From: Plantibacter flavus | GTDB taxonomy: Bacteria > Actinomycetota > Actinomycetes > Actinomycetales > Microbacteriaceae | Assembly: GCF_002024505.1 (NCBI RefSeq) | Contig: NZ_CP019402.1 | Span: forward strand, 2,170,001-2,234,000 | Direction of reading: 5' to 3' | DNA: 64,000 nucleotides | In this document: piece by piece, positions 56,163 to 64,000 of the stretch | Layout of the letters: every line of letters begins with the position of its first letter | Numbering within the stretch: the first letter of the stretch is position 1 | Position numbers and translations under genes: made by a program | The notes under the pieces: model-generated | Databases searched by the model: none | Seen by the model: only the letters and a program-made list of their open reading frames with translations | What the model was told of the DNA's origin: nothing

Positions 56163-56951
56163 CTAGTACTCCGGGAGGATCAACGAATCTGGGACCTCGG
56201 CGGCAGCATCCTGGTCGACGAAGAACACCGTCCGTTTGCGTCCCTTGGCCCCGGCGGCGGGGACCTCGTTGTAGCTGGCACCCGCGAGGGCGAGGCCGAG
56301 TGCCGACGCCTTGTCGGTGCCGGCGAGGACGAGCCAGACCCGCACGGAGGAGTTGATGGCCGGCCGGGTCAGGCTGAGTCGTTCCGACGGCGGCTTGGGG
56401 GAGTTCCGCACCGGCACGACGGAGGTGTCGGTGACCGAGACCTCGGCCCGCTCCGGGAAGAGCGACGCGACGTGACCGTCGGGGCCGACACCCAGGAACG
56501 TGATGTCGAACCGGGGGTGGTCCTCGCCGGGTCGCGCGAACCGACGGAGCTCGTCCGCGTACCGCACCGCGGCGGCGTCGAGATCGATGCCGTCCTCCGG
56601 CGCCGGGTATCCGTGCACGTGTTCGGCGACGAGGCCACGCTCCGGAAGCGCGAGCAGGGTCTCCAGCAATGCCTCGCGTGCCTGCAACTCGTTCCGATCG
56701 GCGTCGTCCCGAGCGACCCAGCGCTCGTCCCCCCACCAAAGGTGCACCCGGGACCAGTCCACCCGGTCGCGGTCCTTCGACGCGGCCACGGCGGCGAGCG
56801 TGCCCGTGCCGACCGACCCGCCGGTCAGGACGACGTGGACCGTCTCCTGCGACTCGAGCAGTTCACGGGTTCGGGACAGGAACCGCTTGGCGACCGAGGT
56901 CGTCAGCTGGTCGCGGTCCTGATAGACGAGGACGCGTCGCTCGGTCGGCAT
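56163..56951 (-). CDS. pgl: 6-phosphogluconolactonase
   Basis: Hydrolyses 6-phosphogluconolactone after Zwf. The 262-residue protein of the DevB/SOL type has VVLTGGSVG near residue 43, HLWWGDERWV and FLGVGPDGHVASLFPE with the catalytic His. The start ATG at 56951 overlaps the opcA stop by one base. Last gene of the minus-strand pentose-phosphate operon. Codon use and length are normal. Confidence 0.95.
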   Translation of the reverse strand: MPTERRVLVYQDRDQLTTSVAKRFLSRTRELLESQETVHVVLTGGSVGTGTLAAVAASKDRDRVDWSRVHLWWGDERWVARDDADRNELQAREALLETLLALPERGLVAEHVHGYPAPEDGIDLDAAAVRYADELRRFARPGEDHPRFDITFLGVGPDGHVASLFPERAEVSVTDTSVVPVRNSPKPPSERLSLTRPAINSSVRVWLVLAGTDKASALGLALAGASYNEVPAAGAKGRKRTVFFVDQDAAAEVPDSLILPEY

Positions 56952-57913
56952 CAGCTGGTCCGAGCGCGGAGCGTGACCGGCTCGCCGAGGCCGGGGAGGC
57001 CCACGGTGATCACCTGTCCGTACAAGACGTCCGGGTCGAGCGTGCGGAGCTCCTCGGCGAGGCAGTCGCGCAGACTGCGACGGGGGAGCGAGAGGTCGTG
57101 CGTCGGCTGTCCGGGCTGGATCAGCGTGGCGATGTCGGGAACGGGTCGCTCGAGGACGACGTTGCCGGACGCCCGCGTGAGGCGGACACCGTGGATGCCG
57201 CTCGACCCGTGGGCCATGCTGAGCTCGTGGGTCACGTCGACCTGCAACTGCAGCTGGAGCCAGGCGGCGAGCAGCTCGGTCGACGGGGAGTCCGATGCTC
57301 CGGACACCTCGATCGCCGTGACGGGCTCGTACGGCGGCTGGTCGAGCACCGCAGCGAGCTGGGCACGCCAGAGTGTGAGCCTGGTCCACGCGAAGTCCGT
57401 GTCTCCGGGGGCGTAGTTCGCCGCGCGACCGCGGAGGGCGGCGTGGGTGTCCGCCGCCGCGGACGCGTCGGTGATGCGACGCTGGGCGATGCGGCCGATC
57501 GGTGACGTCGAGACGCGTTCGGGTGCCTCACCGGGCCACCAGGCGACGACGGGTGCGTCGGGCAGGAGCAGACCGGTCACGAGGCTCTCCTCGTTCTCGG
57601 CCACCGCACCGTAGGCGCGGAGGATGACCACCTCGCTCGCTCCGGCGTCGCCGCCGACGCGGATCTGGGCATCGAGCCGGTCGCCGATGGAGGACTGCTG
57701 GTCGTCGTGCTCCGTGGAGAGGACGATGACCCGCATGGGGTGCTCGCGGGAGGCCTCGTTGGCGGCCTCGATGGCCTCCTCCTCGGCTCCGAGCCGAGTC
57801 GAGATCACCAGGGTGAGCACGCGACCCAGGGCGACGGCGCCGCCGTCCTCGCGGATGGTCACGAGCGCCTTCGAGAGCTTGCTCGTGGTCGTGTCTGGCA
57901 GGTCTACGATCAT
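56951..57913 (-). CDS. opcA: Glucose-6-phosphate dehydrogenase assembly protein OpcA
   Basis: Required for active G6PD in actinobacteria and cyanobacteria. The 320-residue protein matches the OpcA layout: N-terminal MIVDLPDTTTSKLSKAL, central VAWWPGEAP region and C-terminal RSLRDCLAEELRTLDPDVLYG. No catalytic motif. ATG 57913 overlaps the zwf stop (ATGA), so it is made with its target. The interpretation as a redox-linked activator comes from the cyanobacterial family and is not visible in the sequence. Confidence 0.95.
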   Translation of the reverse strand: MIVDLPDTTTSKLSKALVTIREDGGAVALGRVLTLVISTRLGAEEEAIEAANEASREHPMRVIVLSTEHDDQQSSIGDRLDAQIRVGGDAGASEVVILRAYGAVAENEESLVTGLLLPDAPVVAWWPGEAPERVSTSPIGRIAQRRITDASAAADTHAALRGRAANYAPGDTDFAWTRLTLWRAQLAAVLDQPPYEPVTAIEVSGASDSPSTELLAAWLQLQLQVDVTHELSMAHGSSGIHGVRLTRASGNVVLERPVPDIATLIQPGQPTHDLSLPRRSLRDCLAEELRTLDPDVLYGQVITVGLPGLGEPVTLRARTS

Positions 57914-59454
57914 GGTCGTCTCCAGGTGCGTCCGTCGCGGTTCATGAGGTCGTCGGCCGAGGAGGGGCCCCAGGTGCCGGGAGCGTACTGCTCGAGGGGC
58001 GTGTCCTGAGCGGCCCAGTACTCCTCGATCGGGTCGAGGATCTTCCAGGAGAGCTCGACCTCCTCGTGACGGGGGAAGAGGGGCGGGTCGCCCAGCAGGA
58101 CGTCGAGGATGAGACGTTCGTACGCCTCGGGACTCGCCTCGGTGAAGGCGTGGCCGTAGCCGAAGTCCATGGTGACGTCGCGGACCTGGGTGCCGGCACC
58201 CGGGACCTTCGAACCGAAGCGGATGGTGACACCCTCGTCGGGCTGGACCCGGATGACCAAGGCGTTCTGGCCGAGCGCCGAGGTCTGGCTCTCCGCGAAC
58301 AGGTACTGCGGAGCACGCTTGAAGACGACCGCGATCTCGGTGACGCGGCGTCCGAGGCGCTTCCCGGCACGCAGGTAGAACGGCACGCCGGCCCACCGAC
58401 GCGTGTTGATGTCGAGCCGCATGGCCGCGTAGGTCTCGGTCGTCGACTCCGGGTTCATCCCGTCCTCGTCGAGGAAGCCCAGCACGTGCTCGCCACCCTG
58501 CCAACCACCGGCGTACTGCCCACGGGCCGTCGCGGCCCCGAGGTCGTCGGGGAGGCGGACGGCCGCGAGGACCTTCTCCTTCTCAGCGCGCAGGTCTGCC
58601 GCGTTGAAGGAGATCGGCTCCTCCATCGCCGTGAGGGCGAGGAGCTGCAGCAGGTGGTTCTGGATGACGTCGCGCGCCGCTCCGATGCCGTCGTAGTACC
58701 CGGCACGACCGCCGACGCCGATGTCCTCGGCCATGGTGATCTGCACGTGGTCGACGTAATTGGCGTTCCAGATGGGCTCGTACAGCTGGTTCGCGAACCG
58801 GAGCGCCAGGATGTTCTGGACGGTCTCCTTGCCGAGATAGTGGTCGATCCGGAAGATCGAGTCCGACGGGAAGACCGACTGCACGATGTCGTTCAGCTCG
58901 CGAGCCGTCTTGAGGTCGCTGCCGAACGGCTTCTCGATGACCACCCGGCGCCACTGACCGTCAGCGGGCTCCGCGAGTCCCGAGCGACGGAGCTGCTCGG
59001 TGACCTGCGGGAAGGCCTTCGGCGGGATCGAGAGGTAGAACGCGTGGTTGCCCATCGTCCCGCGATCCGCATCGAGCTCCTCGATGGTCTCTTTCAGCTT
59101 CTCGAACGCCGCGTCGTCACCGAATTCACCGGGGACGAACCGGATGCCCTGGGCGAGCTGGTTCCAGACGTCCTCGCGGAACTCGGTCCGGGCGTACTGC
59201 TTGACGGATTCGTGGACGACCTCCATGAAGTCCTGGTCCTCCCAGTCCCGTCGGGCGAACCCGACGAGTGAGAAGCCAGGGGGCAGGAGGCCCCGGTTCG
59301 CCAGGTCGTACACGGCCGGCATCAGCTTCTTGCGGGACAGGTCGCCTGTCACGCCGAAGATGATGAGGCCGCTCGGACCGGCGATCCGATTGAGGCGTCG
59401 GTCGGTGTCCACCCGCAGCGGGTTGGACTCCGGGGTGATTTCCACCGGGGACAT
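57910..59454 (-). CDS. zwf: Glucose-6-phosphate 1-dehydrogenase
   Basis: Oxidises glucose-6-P with NADP, opening the oxidative pentose-phosphate pathway. The 514-residue protein has the nucleotide motif IFGVTGDLSRKK (32-43), VIEKPFGSDL, and the substrate signature RIDHYLGKE with His205. ATG 59454 has a clear AAGGAG site on the minus strand. It lies 23 bases after pgi and overlaps opcA by 4. Confidence 0.98.
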   Translation of the reverse strand: MSPVEITPESNPLRVDTDRRLNRIAGPSGLIIFGVTGDLSRKKLMPAVYDLANRGLLPPGFSLVGFARRDWEDQDFMEVVHESVKQYARTEFREDVWNQLAQGIRFVPGEFGDDAAFEKLKETIEELDADRGTMGNHAFYLSIPPKAFPQVTEQLRRSGLAEPADGQWRRVVIEKPFGSDLKTARELNDIVQSVFPSDSIFRIDHYLGKETVQNILALRFANQLYEPIWNANYVDHVQITMAEDIGVGGRAGYYDGIGAARDVIQNHLLQLLALTAMEEPISFNAADLRAEKEKVLAAVRLPDDLGAATARGQYAGGWQGGEHVLGFLDEDGMNPESTTETYAAMRLDINTRRWAGVPFYLRAGKRLGRRVTEIAVVFKRAPQYLFAESQTSALGQNALVIRVQPDEGVTIRFGSKVPGAGTQVRDVTMDFGYGHAFTEASPEAYERLILDVLLGDPPLFPRHEEVELSWKILDPIEEYWAAQDTPLEQYAPGTWGPSSADDLMNRDGRTWRRP

Positions 59455-59477
59455 GAAGCTCCTTGTGCAGTGACGCG

Positions 59478-61091
59478 CTAGTCGTTGACGGCGTCGAAGA
59501 GGGTGACGATGTTCTGGTCCGGCGACGTGAGGGTCAGCGTGAGGACCGGACGACCGTGCTCGGCGAGGACGCGGGCGTCGCCGCCCGCCTGGGCCTCGAT
59601 GAGCTGGCCGAAGGTGAACGGGCGCTCGGGGATCTCCAGGTCGACGGGGGCCGTCTCGGTGATCTGCAGGAACACGCCGTTCGCGGGGCCGCCCTTGTGG
59701 TACTGACCCGTCGAGTGCAGGAAGCGGGGACCCCACCCGAAGGTCGTGGGTCGTGCCGCCTTCGCCGCGACGAGGTCGCGGATGCTCTCGAGCTGCGGGG
59801 AGGCGAGACGGTCGACGTAGCCCTGGATCGCGACGTAGCCATCGGAGGGCAGCTGCGCGAGCAGTGCCTCGACGGCGCCGGACAGGGTGGTCACGCCGTC
59901 GAGCAGACCGGCCGAGCCTCGGACCTCGACACCGTCGGCGACGAAGGCGGGTGCCTCGGGCTCCGGACGGTTGTCGAGCAGCCCACGGGTGGCGACCTTC
60001 GCGGACTCGACGTCCGGCTGGTCGAACGGGTCGATGCCGATGAGGCGCCCGGCGACGACGGTCGCGTACTCCCACACCAGCATCATCGCGCCGAGGCTGC
60101 CGCTGACGAGGATCTCGCCCTCGTGGCGGTCGTGGCGCAGCAGATGGAACTCGTGGGCGTCGTCGACGATGCGGACGATCTGGAGGTCGGCCGGCTTCGA
60201 CTCGAGCTCGGGAGCGAGCGGGTTGAGCACGACGGGCAGCAGACCGCGACCGGACTTGCCGGTCGATTCGGCGATGAGCTGTTCGGCCCAGTCCGGGAAT
60301 CCGACGATGTGCGTCCCGTCGGTGATGAGACCGACCTTGTCGCGCAGCGGAACGGTGCCGCCGATCGCCGCGCCCAGGATGAGACCCGGGTTCGAAGCGT
60401 CGTCGATCGCGAGTTCACCGAGTACCGCGTCGGCCTCGTCGAGCAGCGCGCCGATGTCGACACCGGCCAGACCGGACGGCACGAGACCGAAGGCGGTGAG
60501 CGCACTGTAGCGACCGCCGACGTTGGGGTCGGCGTTGAAGACCCGGTAGCCGGCCTCGTTCGCCGCCGCCTCGAGCGGGGAGCCCGGGTCGGTGACGATG
60601 ACGATGCGGCCGGCGGGGTCGATCCCCGCAGCCGTGAACGCGGCCTCGTAGGCACGGCGCTGGCTGTCGGTCTCGACCGTGGAGCCGGACTTCGAGGAGA
60701 CGACGAGCACCGAGGTCTCGAGGCGGTCCGCCAGGGCCGCGAGGACCTGACCGGGAGCGGTCGAGTCGAGGACGGTGAGGTTGCCGCCCAGCGTGTTCGT
60801 GATGACCTCGGGTGCGAGCGAGGAACCGCCCATGCCCGCGAGCACGATGTGGTCGATGCCCTCGTCGTTGAACTGCTCACGGAGCGCGAGGATCGGCTCG
60901 ACCAGCGGGCGGGAGATGGAGACCGCCTGGACCCAGCCGAGGCGCTTGGACGCCTCGGCCTCGGCCGCAGGACCCCACAGCGTGGGGTCCTGGTCCGTGA
61001 TGCGCGACGCGACGAGGTCGCTGACGAGCGTGGGGACCACCGATGCGACAGCGGCTTCCGCCGCGCCGCTCACGCGGATCTTGAAGCTCAC
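59478..61091 (-). CDS. pgi: Glucose-6-phosphate isomerase
   Basis: Interconverts glucose-6-P and fructose-6-P. The 537-residue protein has two SIS domains with [12 protein letters not shown] and [12 protein letters not shown] for the phosphate, and belongs to the group often linked with tal in actinobacteria rather than to the E. coli-like enzyme. It sits between tal and zwf, a placement that recycles fructose-6-P made by tal and tkt to Zwf substrate. The start overlaps the tal stop (ATGA). Confidence 0.93.
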   Translation of the reverse strand: MSFKIRVSGAAEAAVASVVPTLVSDLVASRITDQDPTLWGPAAEAEASKRLGWVQAVSISRPLVEPILALREQFNDEGIDHIVLAGMGGSSLAPEVITNTLGGNLTVLDSTAPGQVLAALADRLETSVLVVSSKSGSTVETDSQRRAYEAAFTAAGIDPAGRIVIVTDPGSPLEAAANEAGYRVFNADPNVGGRYSALTAFGLVPSGLAGVDIGALLDEADAVLGELAIDDASNPGLILGAAIGGTVPLRDKVGLITDGTHIVGFPDWAEQLIAESTGKSGRGLLPVVLNPLAPELESKPADLQIVRIVDDAHEFHLLRHDRHEGEILVSGSLGAMMLVWEYATVVAGRLIGIDPFDQPDVESAKVATRGLLDNRPEPEAPAFVADGVEVRGSAGLLDGVTTLSGAVEALLAQLPSDGYVAIQGYVDRLASPQLESIRDLVAAKAARPTTFGWGPRFLHSTGQYHKGGPANGVFLQITETAPVDLEIPERPFTFGQLIEAQAGGDARVLAEHGRPVLTLTLTSPDQNIVTLFDAVND

Positions 61092-62197
61092 TTGGAGGCC
61101 TCCAGAGCCGTCTTCACGGTCTCGAGCAGCTCGTCCCAGGACACGATGAACTTCTCGACGCCCTCACGCTCGAGCAGCGCCGTCACCTCGTCGTAGGACA
61201 CGCCGAGAGCGGCGATGGCGTCGAGGACCTCGTTCGCAGCCGTGTAGGAGCCGGTGACGGTGTCGCCGGTGATGACGCCGTGGTCGAAGGTCGCCTCGAG
61301 GGTCTTCTCCGGCATGGTGTTGACCACGCCGTCGGCGACGAGCTCGGTCACGTAGAGCGTGTCGGGGAGGTCGGCGGACTTGACACCCGTCGACGCCCAG
61401 AGCGGACGCTGCTTGTTGGCGCCGGCCTCGAGGAGCGCGGTGGCACGCTCGCTCGCGAACTCCTGCTCGAAGACCTGGTAGGCGAGCTGGGCGTTCGCGA
61501 CGCCGGCCTTGCTCTTCAGTGCGGTCGCCTCGGGGCTGCCGATCGCGTCGAGACGCTTGTCGATCTCGGTGTCGACCCGCGACACGAAGAACGAGGCGAC
61601 CGAGTGGATCGTCGAGAGGTCGTGGCCCGCGGCCTTCGCCTGCTCGAGACCGGTGAGGAACGCGTTGATGACCTCGCGGTAGCGGGTGAGGCTGAAGATC
61701 AACGTGACGTTGACGCTGATGCCGGCGCCGATGACGGCGGTGATGGCCTCGAGGCCCTCGACCGTCGCGGGGATCTTGATCATCGCGTTGGGTTGGTTGA
61801 CCTTGGCCCAGAGCTGCTTGGCCTGCTCGATCGTCGCGGCGGCGTCGTGCGCGAAGCCCGGCTCGACCTCGATCGACACGCGGCCGTCGTACCCGTTCGA
61901 GGAGTCGTAGACGCCACGGAAGATCTTCGATGCAGCAGCCACGTCGTCGGTGGTGATCTCGAAGACCGCCTCGGTGACGTCCTTGCCGTCGGCGGCGAGC
62001 TGGGCGACCTGCTCGGCGTAGACGTCGCCGTTGCTGAGCGCGGACGCGAAGATCGTCGGGTTCGTCGTGACACCGACGACGTTGCGGTCGGCGATGAGCT
62101 GCTCCAGCCCACCGGACTGGATGCGTCCGCGGGAGAGGTCGTCGAGCCAGATGCTGACGCCGGCGGCGGACAGCTGGGCGGTTGGGGTTTCAGTCAT
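61088..62197 (-). CDS. tal: Transaldolase
   Basis: Moves a dihydroxyacetone unit between sugar phosphates. The 369-residue length and sequence fit the larger actinobacterial/cyanobacterial class. The N-terminal [10 protein letters not shown] loop is typical, and Lys141 in [10 protein letters not shown] is the Schiff-base lysine. ATG 62197 has GAAGGAGA on the minus strand. It starts 24 bases after tkt and overlaps pgi by 4 bases. Confidence 0.97.
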   Translation of the reverse strand: MTETPTAQLSAAGVSIWLDDLSRGRIQSGGLEQLIADRNVVGVTTNPTIFASALSNGDVYAEQVAQLAADGKDVTEAVFEITTDDVAAASKIFRGVYDSSNGYDGRVSIEVEPGFAHDAAATIEQAKQLWAKVNQPNAMIKIPATVEGLEAITAVIGAGISVNVTLIFSLTRYREVINAFLTGLEQAKAAGHDLSTIHSVASFFVSRVDTEIDKRLDAIGSPEATALKSKAGVANAQLAYQVFEQEFASERATALLEAGANKQRPLWASTGVKSADLPDTLYVTELVADGVVNTMPEKTLEATFDHGVITGDTVTGSYTAANEVLDAIAALGVSYDEVTALLEREGVEKFIVSWDELLETVKTALEASK

Positions 62198-62221
62198 GTT
62201 CTTCTGTCTCCTTCGCCCGGG

Positions 62222-64000
62222 CTACTTGCCGAGCGTCTCGTGTGCTGCGGAGACGACTGCCTCCGTGGTGATGCCGAACTCGCGGAACAGCGTCTTGTAG
62301 TCGGCGGACGCACCGAAGTGCTCGATCGACACGGTCCGGCCGGCGTCGCCGACGATGCTCTTCCAGGTCAGCCCGAGACCCGCTTCGACGGAGACGCGTG
62401 CGGTGACGGCCTTCGGGAGGACGGACTCGCGGTACTCGGCGGACTGCTCCTCGAACCACTCCAGTGCGGGCACCGAGACGACGCGGGCGTTGACGCCCTC
62501 GCCGCGCAGGACCTCGCGGGCCTCGACGGCGAGCTGGAGCTCGGAGCCCGTCGCGATGAGGATGACGTCCGGCGTGCCGCCGGGCGCCTCGGCGAGGATG
62601 TACGCACCCTTGGCGACGTTCGACGCTGCAGCGAAGGTCTCGCCGGTGGCGTCGCCCGTGCCGCGCTCGAACACCGGGATGTTCTGACGGGTCAGGGCGA
62701 TGCCGGTCGGGCCGCCGCGACGCTTGAGGATCTCCAGCCAGGCGTAGGCCACCTCGTTCGCGTCACCCGGTCGCACGACGGCGAGGTTCGGGATGGCACG
62801 GAGCGAGGCGAGCTGCTCGATCGGCTGGTGGGTGGGGCCGTCCTCACCGAGGGCGACGGAGTCGTGGGTCCATACGAAGATGGACGGCACGTTCATGAGT
62901 GCGGCGAGACGGACGGCCGGACGCATGTAGTCGCTGAAGATGAGGAAGGTGCCACCGAACGCGCGGGTCGGGCCGTGCAGGACGATGCCGTTGAGGATCG
63001 CGGCCATGGCGTGCTCGCGGATGCCGAAGTGCAGGACGCGACCGTAGGGGTTCCCGGTCCACTCGTGGGTGGAGTGCTCGCTCGGGATGAACGACGCACC
63101 GCCCTCGATCGTCGTGTTGTTCGACTCGGCGAGGTCGGCGGAGCCGCCCCACAGCTCGGGGATGACCGGGCCGAGGGCGTTGAGTACCTTGCCGGATGCG
63201 GCGCGGGTCGAGACGTCCTTGCCGGCCTCGAACACGGGCAGCGCCGACTCGACACCCTCGGGGAGTTCGCCGGCCTCGAGACGCTCGAGCAGCGCAGCGC
63301 GCTCCGGGTTGGCCGCGGCCCAGGCGTCGAACGTCTGCTGCCACTCGGCACGTGCCTCGGCACCGCGGTCGATCGCCTTGCGGGTGTGCTCGATGACCTC
63401 GTCGGCGACGAAGAAGTTCTGCTCGGGGTCGAAGCCGAGCACCTCCTTGACGGCCGCGAGCTCCTCGGCGCCCAGCGCCGAACCGTGGATCTTGCCGGAG
63501 TTCTGCTTCTTGGGAGCCGGCCATCCGATGATGGTCTTCAGGATGATGAGCGACGGCTTGTCGGTCTCGGCCTTCGCCGCCTCGATCGCGTCGTTCAGCG
63601 CGTGGACGTCCTCGACGTACTCGCCGGTCTTCTTCCAGTCGACGACCTGGACGTGCCAGTGGTAGGCCTCGTAGCGGGCCTTGACGTCCTCGGTGAAGGC
63701 GATGTTGGTGTCGTCCTCGATCGAGATCTGGTTGGAGTCGTAGATCGCGATGAGGTTGCCGAGCTGCTGGTGACCGGCGAGCGAGGAGGCCTCGCTCGTG
63801 ACGCCTTCCTGCAGGTCGCCGTCGCCGGCGATGACGTAGACGAAGTGGTCGAACGGGCTCGTGCCGGCCTCGGCCTCGGGGTCGAACAGGCCACGCTCGA
63901 AGCGGGACGCGTACGCGAAGCCCACGGCGGAGGCGAGCCCCTGGCCGAGCGGACCGGTGGTGATCTCGACGCCGTCGGTGTGGCCGTACTCCGGGTGACC
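62222..64000 (-). CDS. tkt: Transketolase, C-terminal 592 residues (gene begins beyond the window)
   Basis: TPP-dependent transfer of two-carbon units. The frame is open to base 64000, where it reads GHPEYGHTDGVEITTGPLGQGL, the conserved substrate-loop region, so about 100 N-terminal residues are outside. Visible are the TPP motif GDGDLQEG to YDSNQIS, the pyrimidine domain (FGIREHAMAAILNG, THDSVALGEDGPTHQP) and the C-terminal domain. First gene of the operon tkt-tal-pgi-zwf-opcA-pgl within view. Confidence 0.97.
   Translation of the reverse strand, partial: GHPEYGHTDGVEITTGPLGQGLASAVGFAYASRFERGLFDPEAEAGTSPFDHFVYVIAGDGDLQEGVTSEASSLAGHQQLGNLIAIYDSNQISIEDDTNIAFTEDVKARYEAYHWHVQVVDWKKTGEYVEDVHALNDAIEAAKAETDKPSLIILKTIIGWPAPKKQNSGKIHGSALGAEELAAVKEVLGFDPEQNFFVADEVIEHTRKAIDRGAEARAEWQQTFDAWAAANPERAALLERLEAGELPEGVESALPVFEAGKDVSTRAASGKVLNALGPVIPELWGGSADLAESNNTTIEGGASFIPSEHSTHEWTGNPYGRVLHFGIREHAMAAILNGIVLHGPTRAFGGTFLIFSDYMRPAVRLAALMNVPSIFVWTHDSVALGEDGPTHQPIEQLASLRAIPNLAVVRPGDANEVAYAWLEILKRRGGPTGIALTRQNIPVFERGTGDATGETFAAASNVAKGAYILAEAPGGTPDVILIATGSELQLAVEAREVLRGEGVNARVVSVPALEWFEEQSAEYRESVLPKAVTARVSVEAGLGLTWKSIVGDAGRTVSIEHFGASADYKTLFREFGITTEAVVSAAHETLGK

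Overview
The window is 64 kb of chromosomal core genome from a high-GC actinobacterium. The gene orders carAB-pyrF-mihF/gmk-rpoZ-metK-priA-fmt-rsmB-rpe, hisFI-trp-lgt, polA-rpsA-coaE-uvrB-uvrA and uvrC-rapZ-whiA-gap-pgk-tpi-secG follow the order known from mycobacteria and other Actinomycetota. RbpA, OpcA, WhiA and a PdtaR-type ANTAR regulator are actinobacterial hallmarks. Several protein details (mIHF fused to guanylate kinase, HGxxPAAW protein, absence of mycobacterial mycolate genes) fit a Microbacteriaceae-like organism; this family-level placement is inference. Coding density is very high: about 53 protein genes and one tRNA, no gene-free gap above about 200 bases, and no rRNA, insertion sequence, prophage or CRISPR array.

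Layout. 1-7.8 kb: pyrimidine operon (pyrB end, pyrC, a PH-like membrane protein, carA, carB, pyrF), running without a gap into 7.8-15.5 kb: mIHF-Gmk fusion, rpoZ, metK, priA, fmt, rsmB, rpe. 15.6-21.8 kb: hisE, hisG, hisF, hisI, two small membrane proteins and trpC-trpB-trpA; trpE, usually placed after hisI, is missing here. 21.9-30.6 kb: lgt, glutamate synthase gltB-gltD and pyk. 30.7-34.4 kb: a CaiB-like protein with unusual domain order, a histidine phosphatase, a small unknown, tRNA-Leu(CAA), PdtaR and a PaaI-type thioesterase. 34.4-51.2 kb: polA, DUF885 peptidase, TIGR01777 epimerase, rpsA, coaE, uvrB, uvrA, uvrC, rapZ, whiA. 51.3-56.1 kb: sodA, gapA, pgk, tpiA, secG, rbpA. 56.2-64 kb on the minus strand: tkt (cut by the window end), tal, pgi, zwf, opcA, pgl, a complete pentose-phosphate operon.

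How it fits together. The window joins nucleotide and amino-acid synthesis, lower glycolysis, the pentose-phosphate branch, nucleotide-excision repair and the transcription/translation core. Regulatory layout is the most informative part: ten genes have a TANNNT -10 element exactly 6-7 nt before the start codon (predicted leaderless mRNAs); five times the TAG stop of one gene is the first half of a TAGRCT -10 element for the next; uvrB and uvrA carry near-identical promoters matching the RecA-independent DNA-damage (RecA-NDp/PafBC) consensus; and strong hairpin terminators abut or overlap the next promoter.
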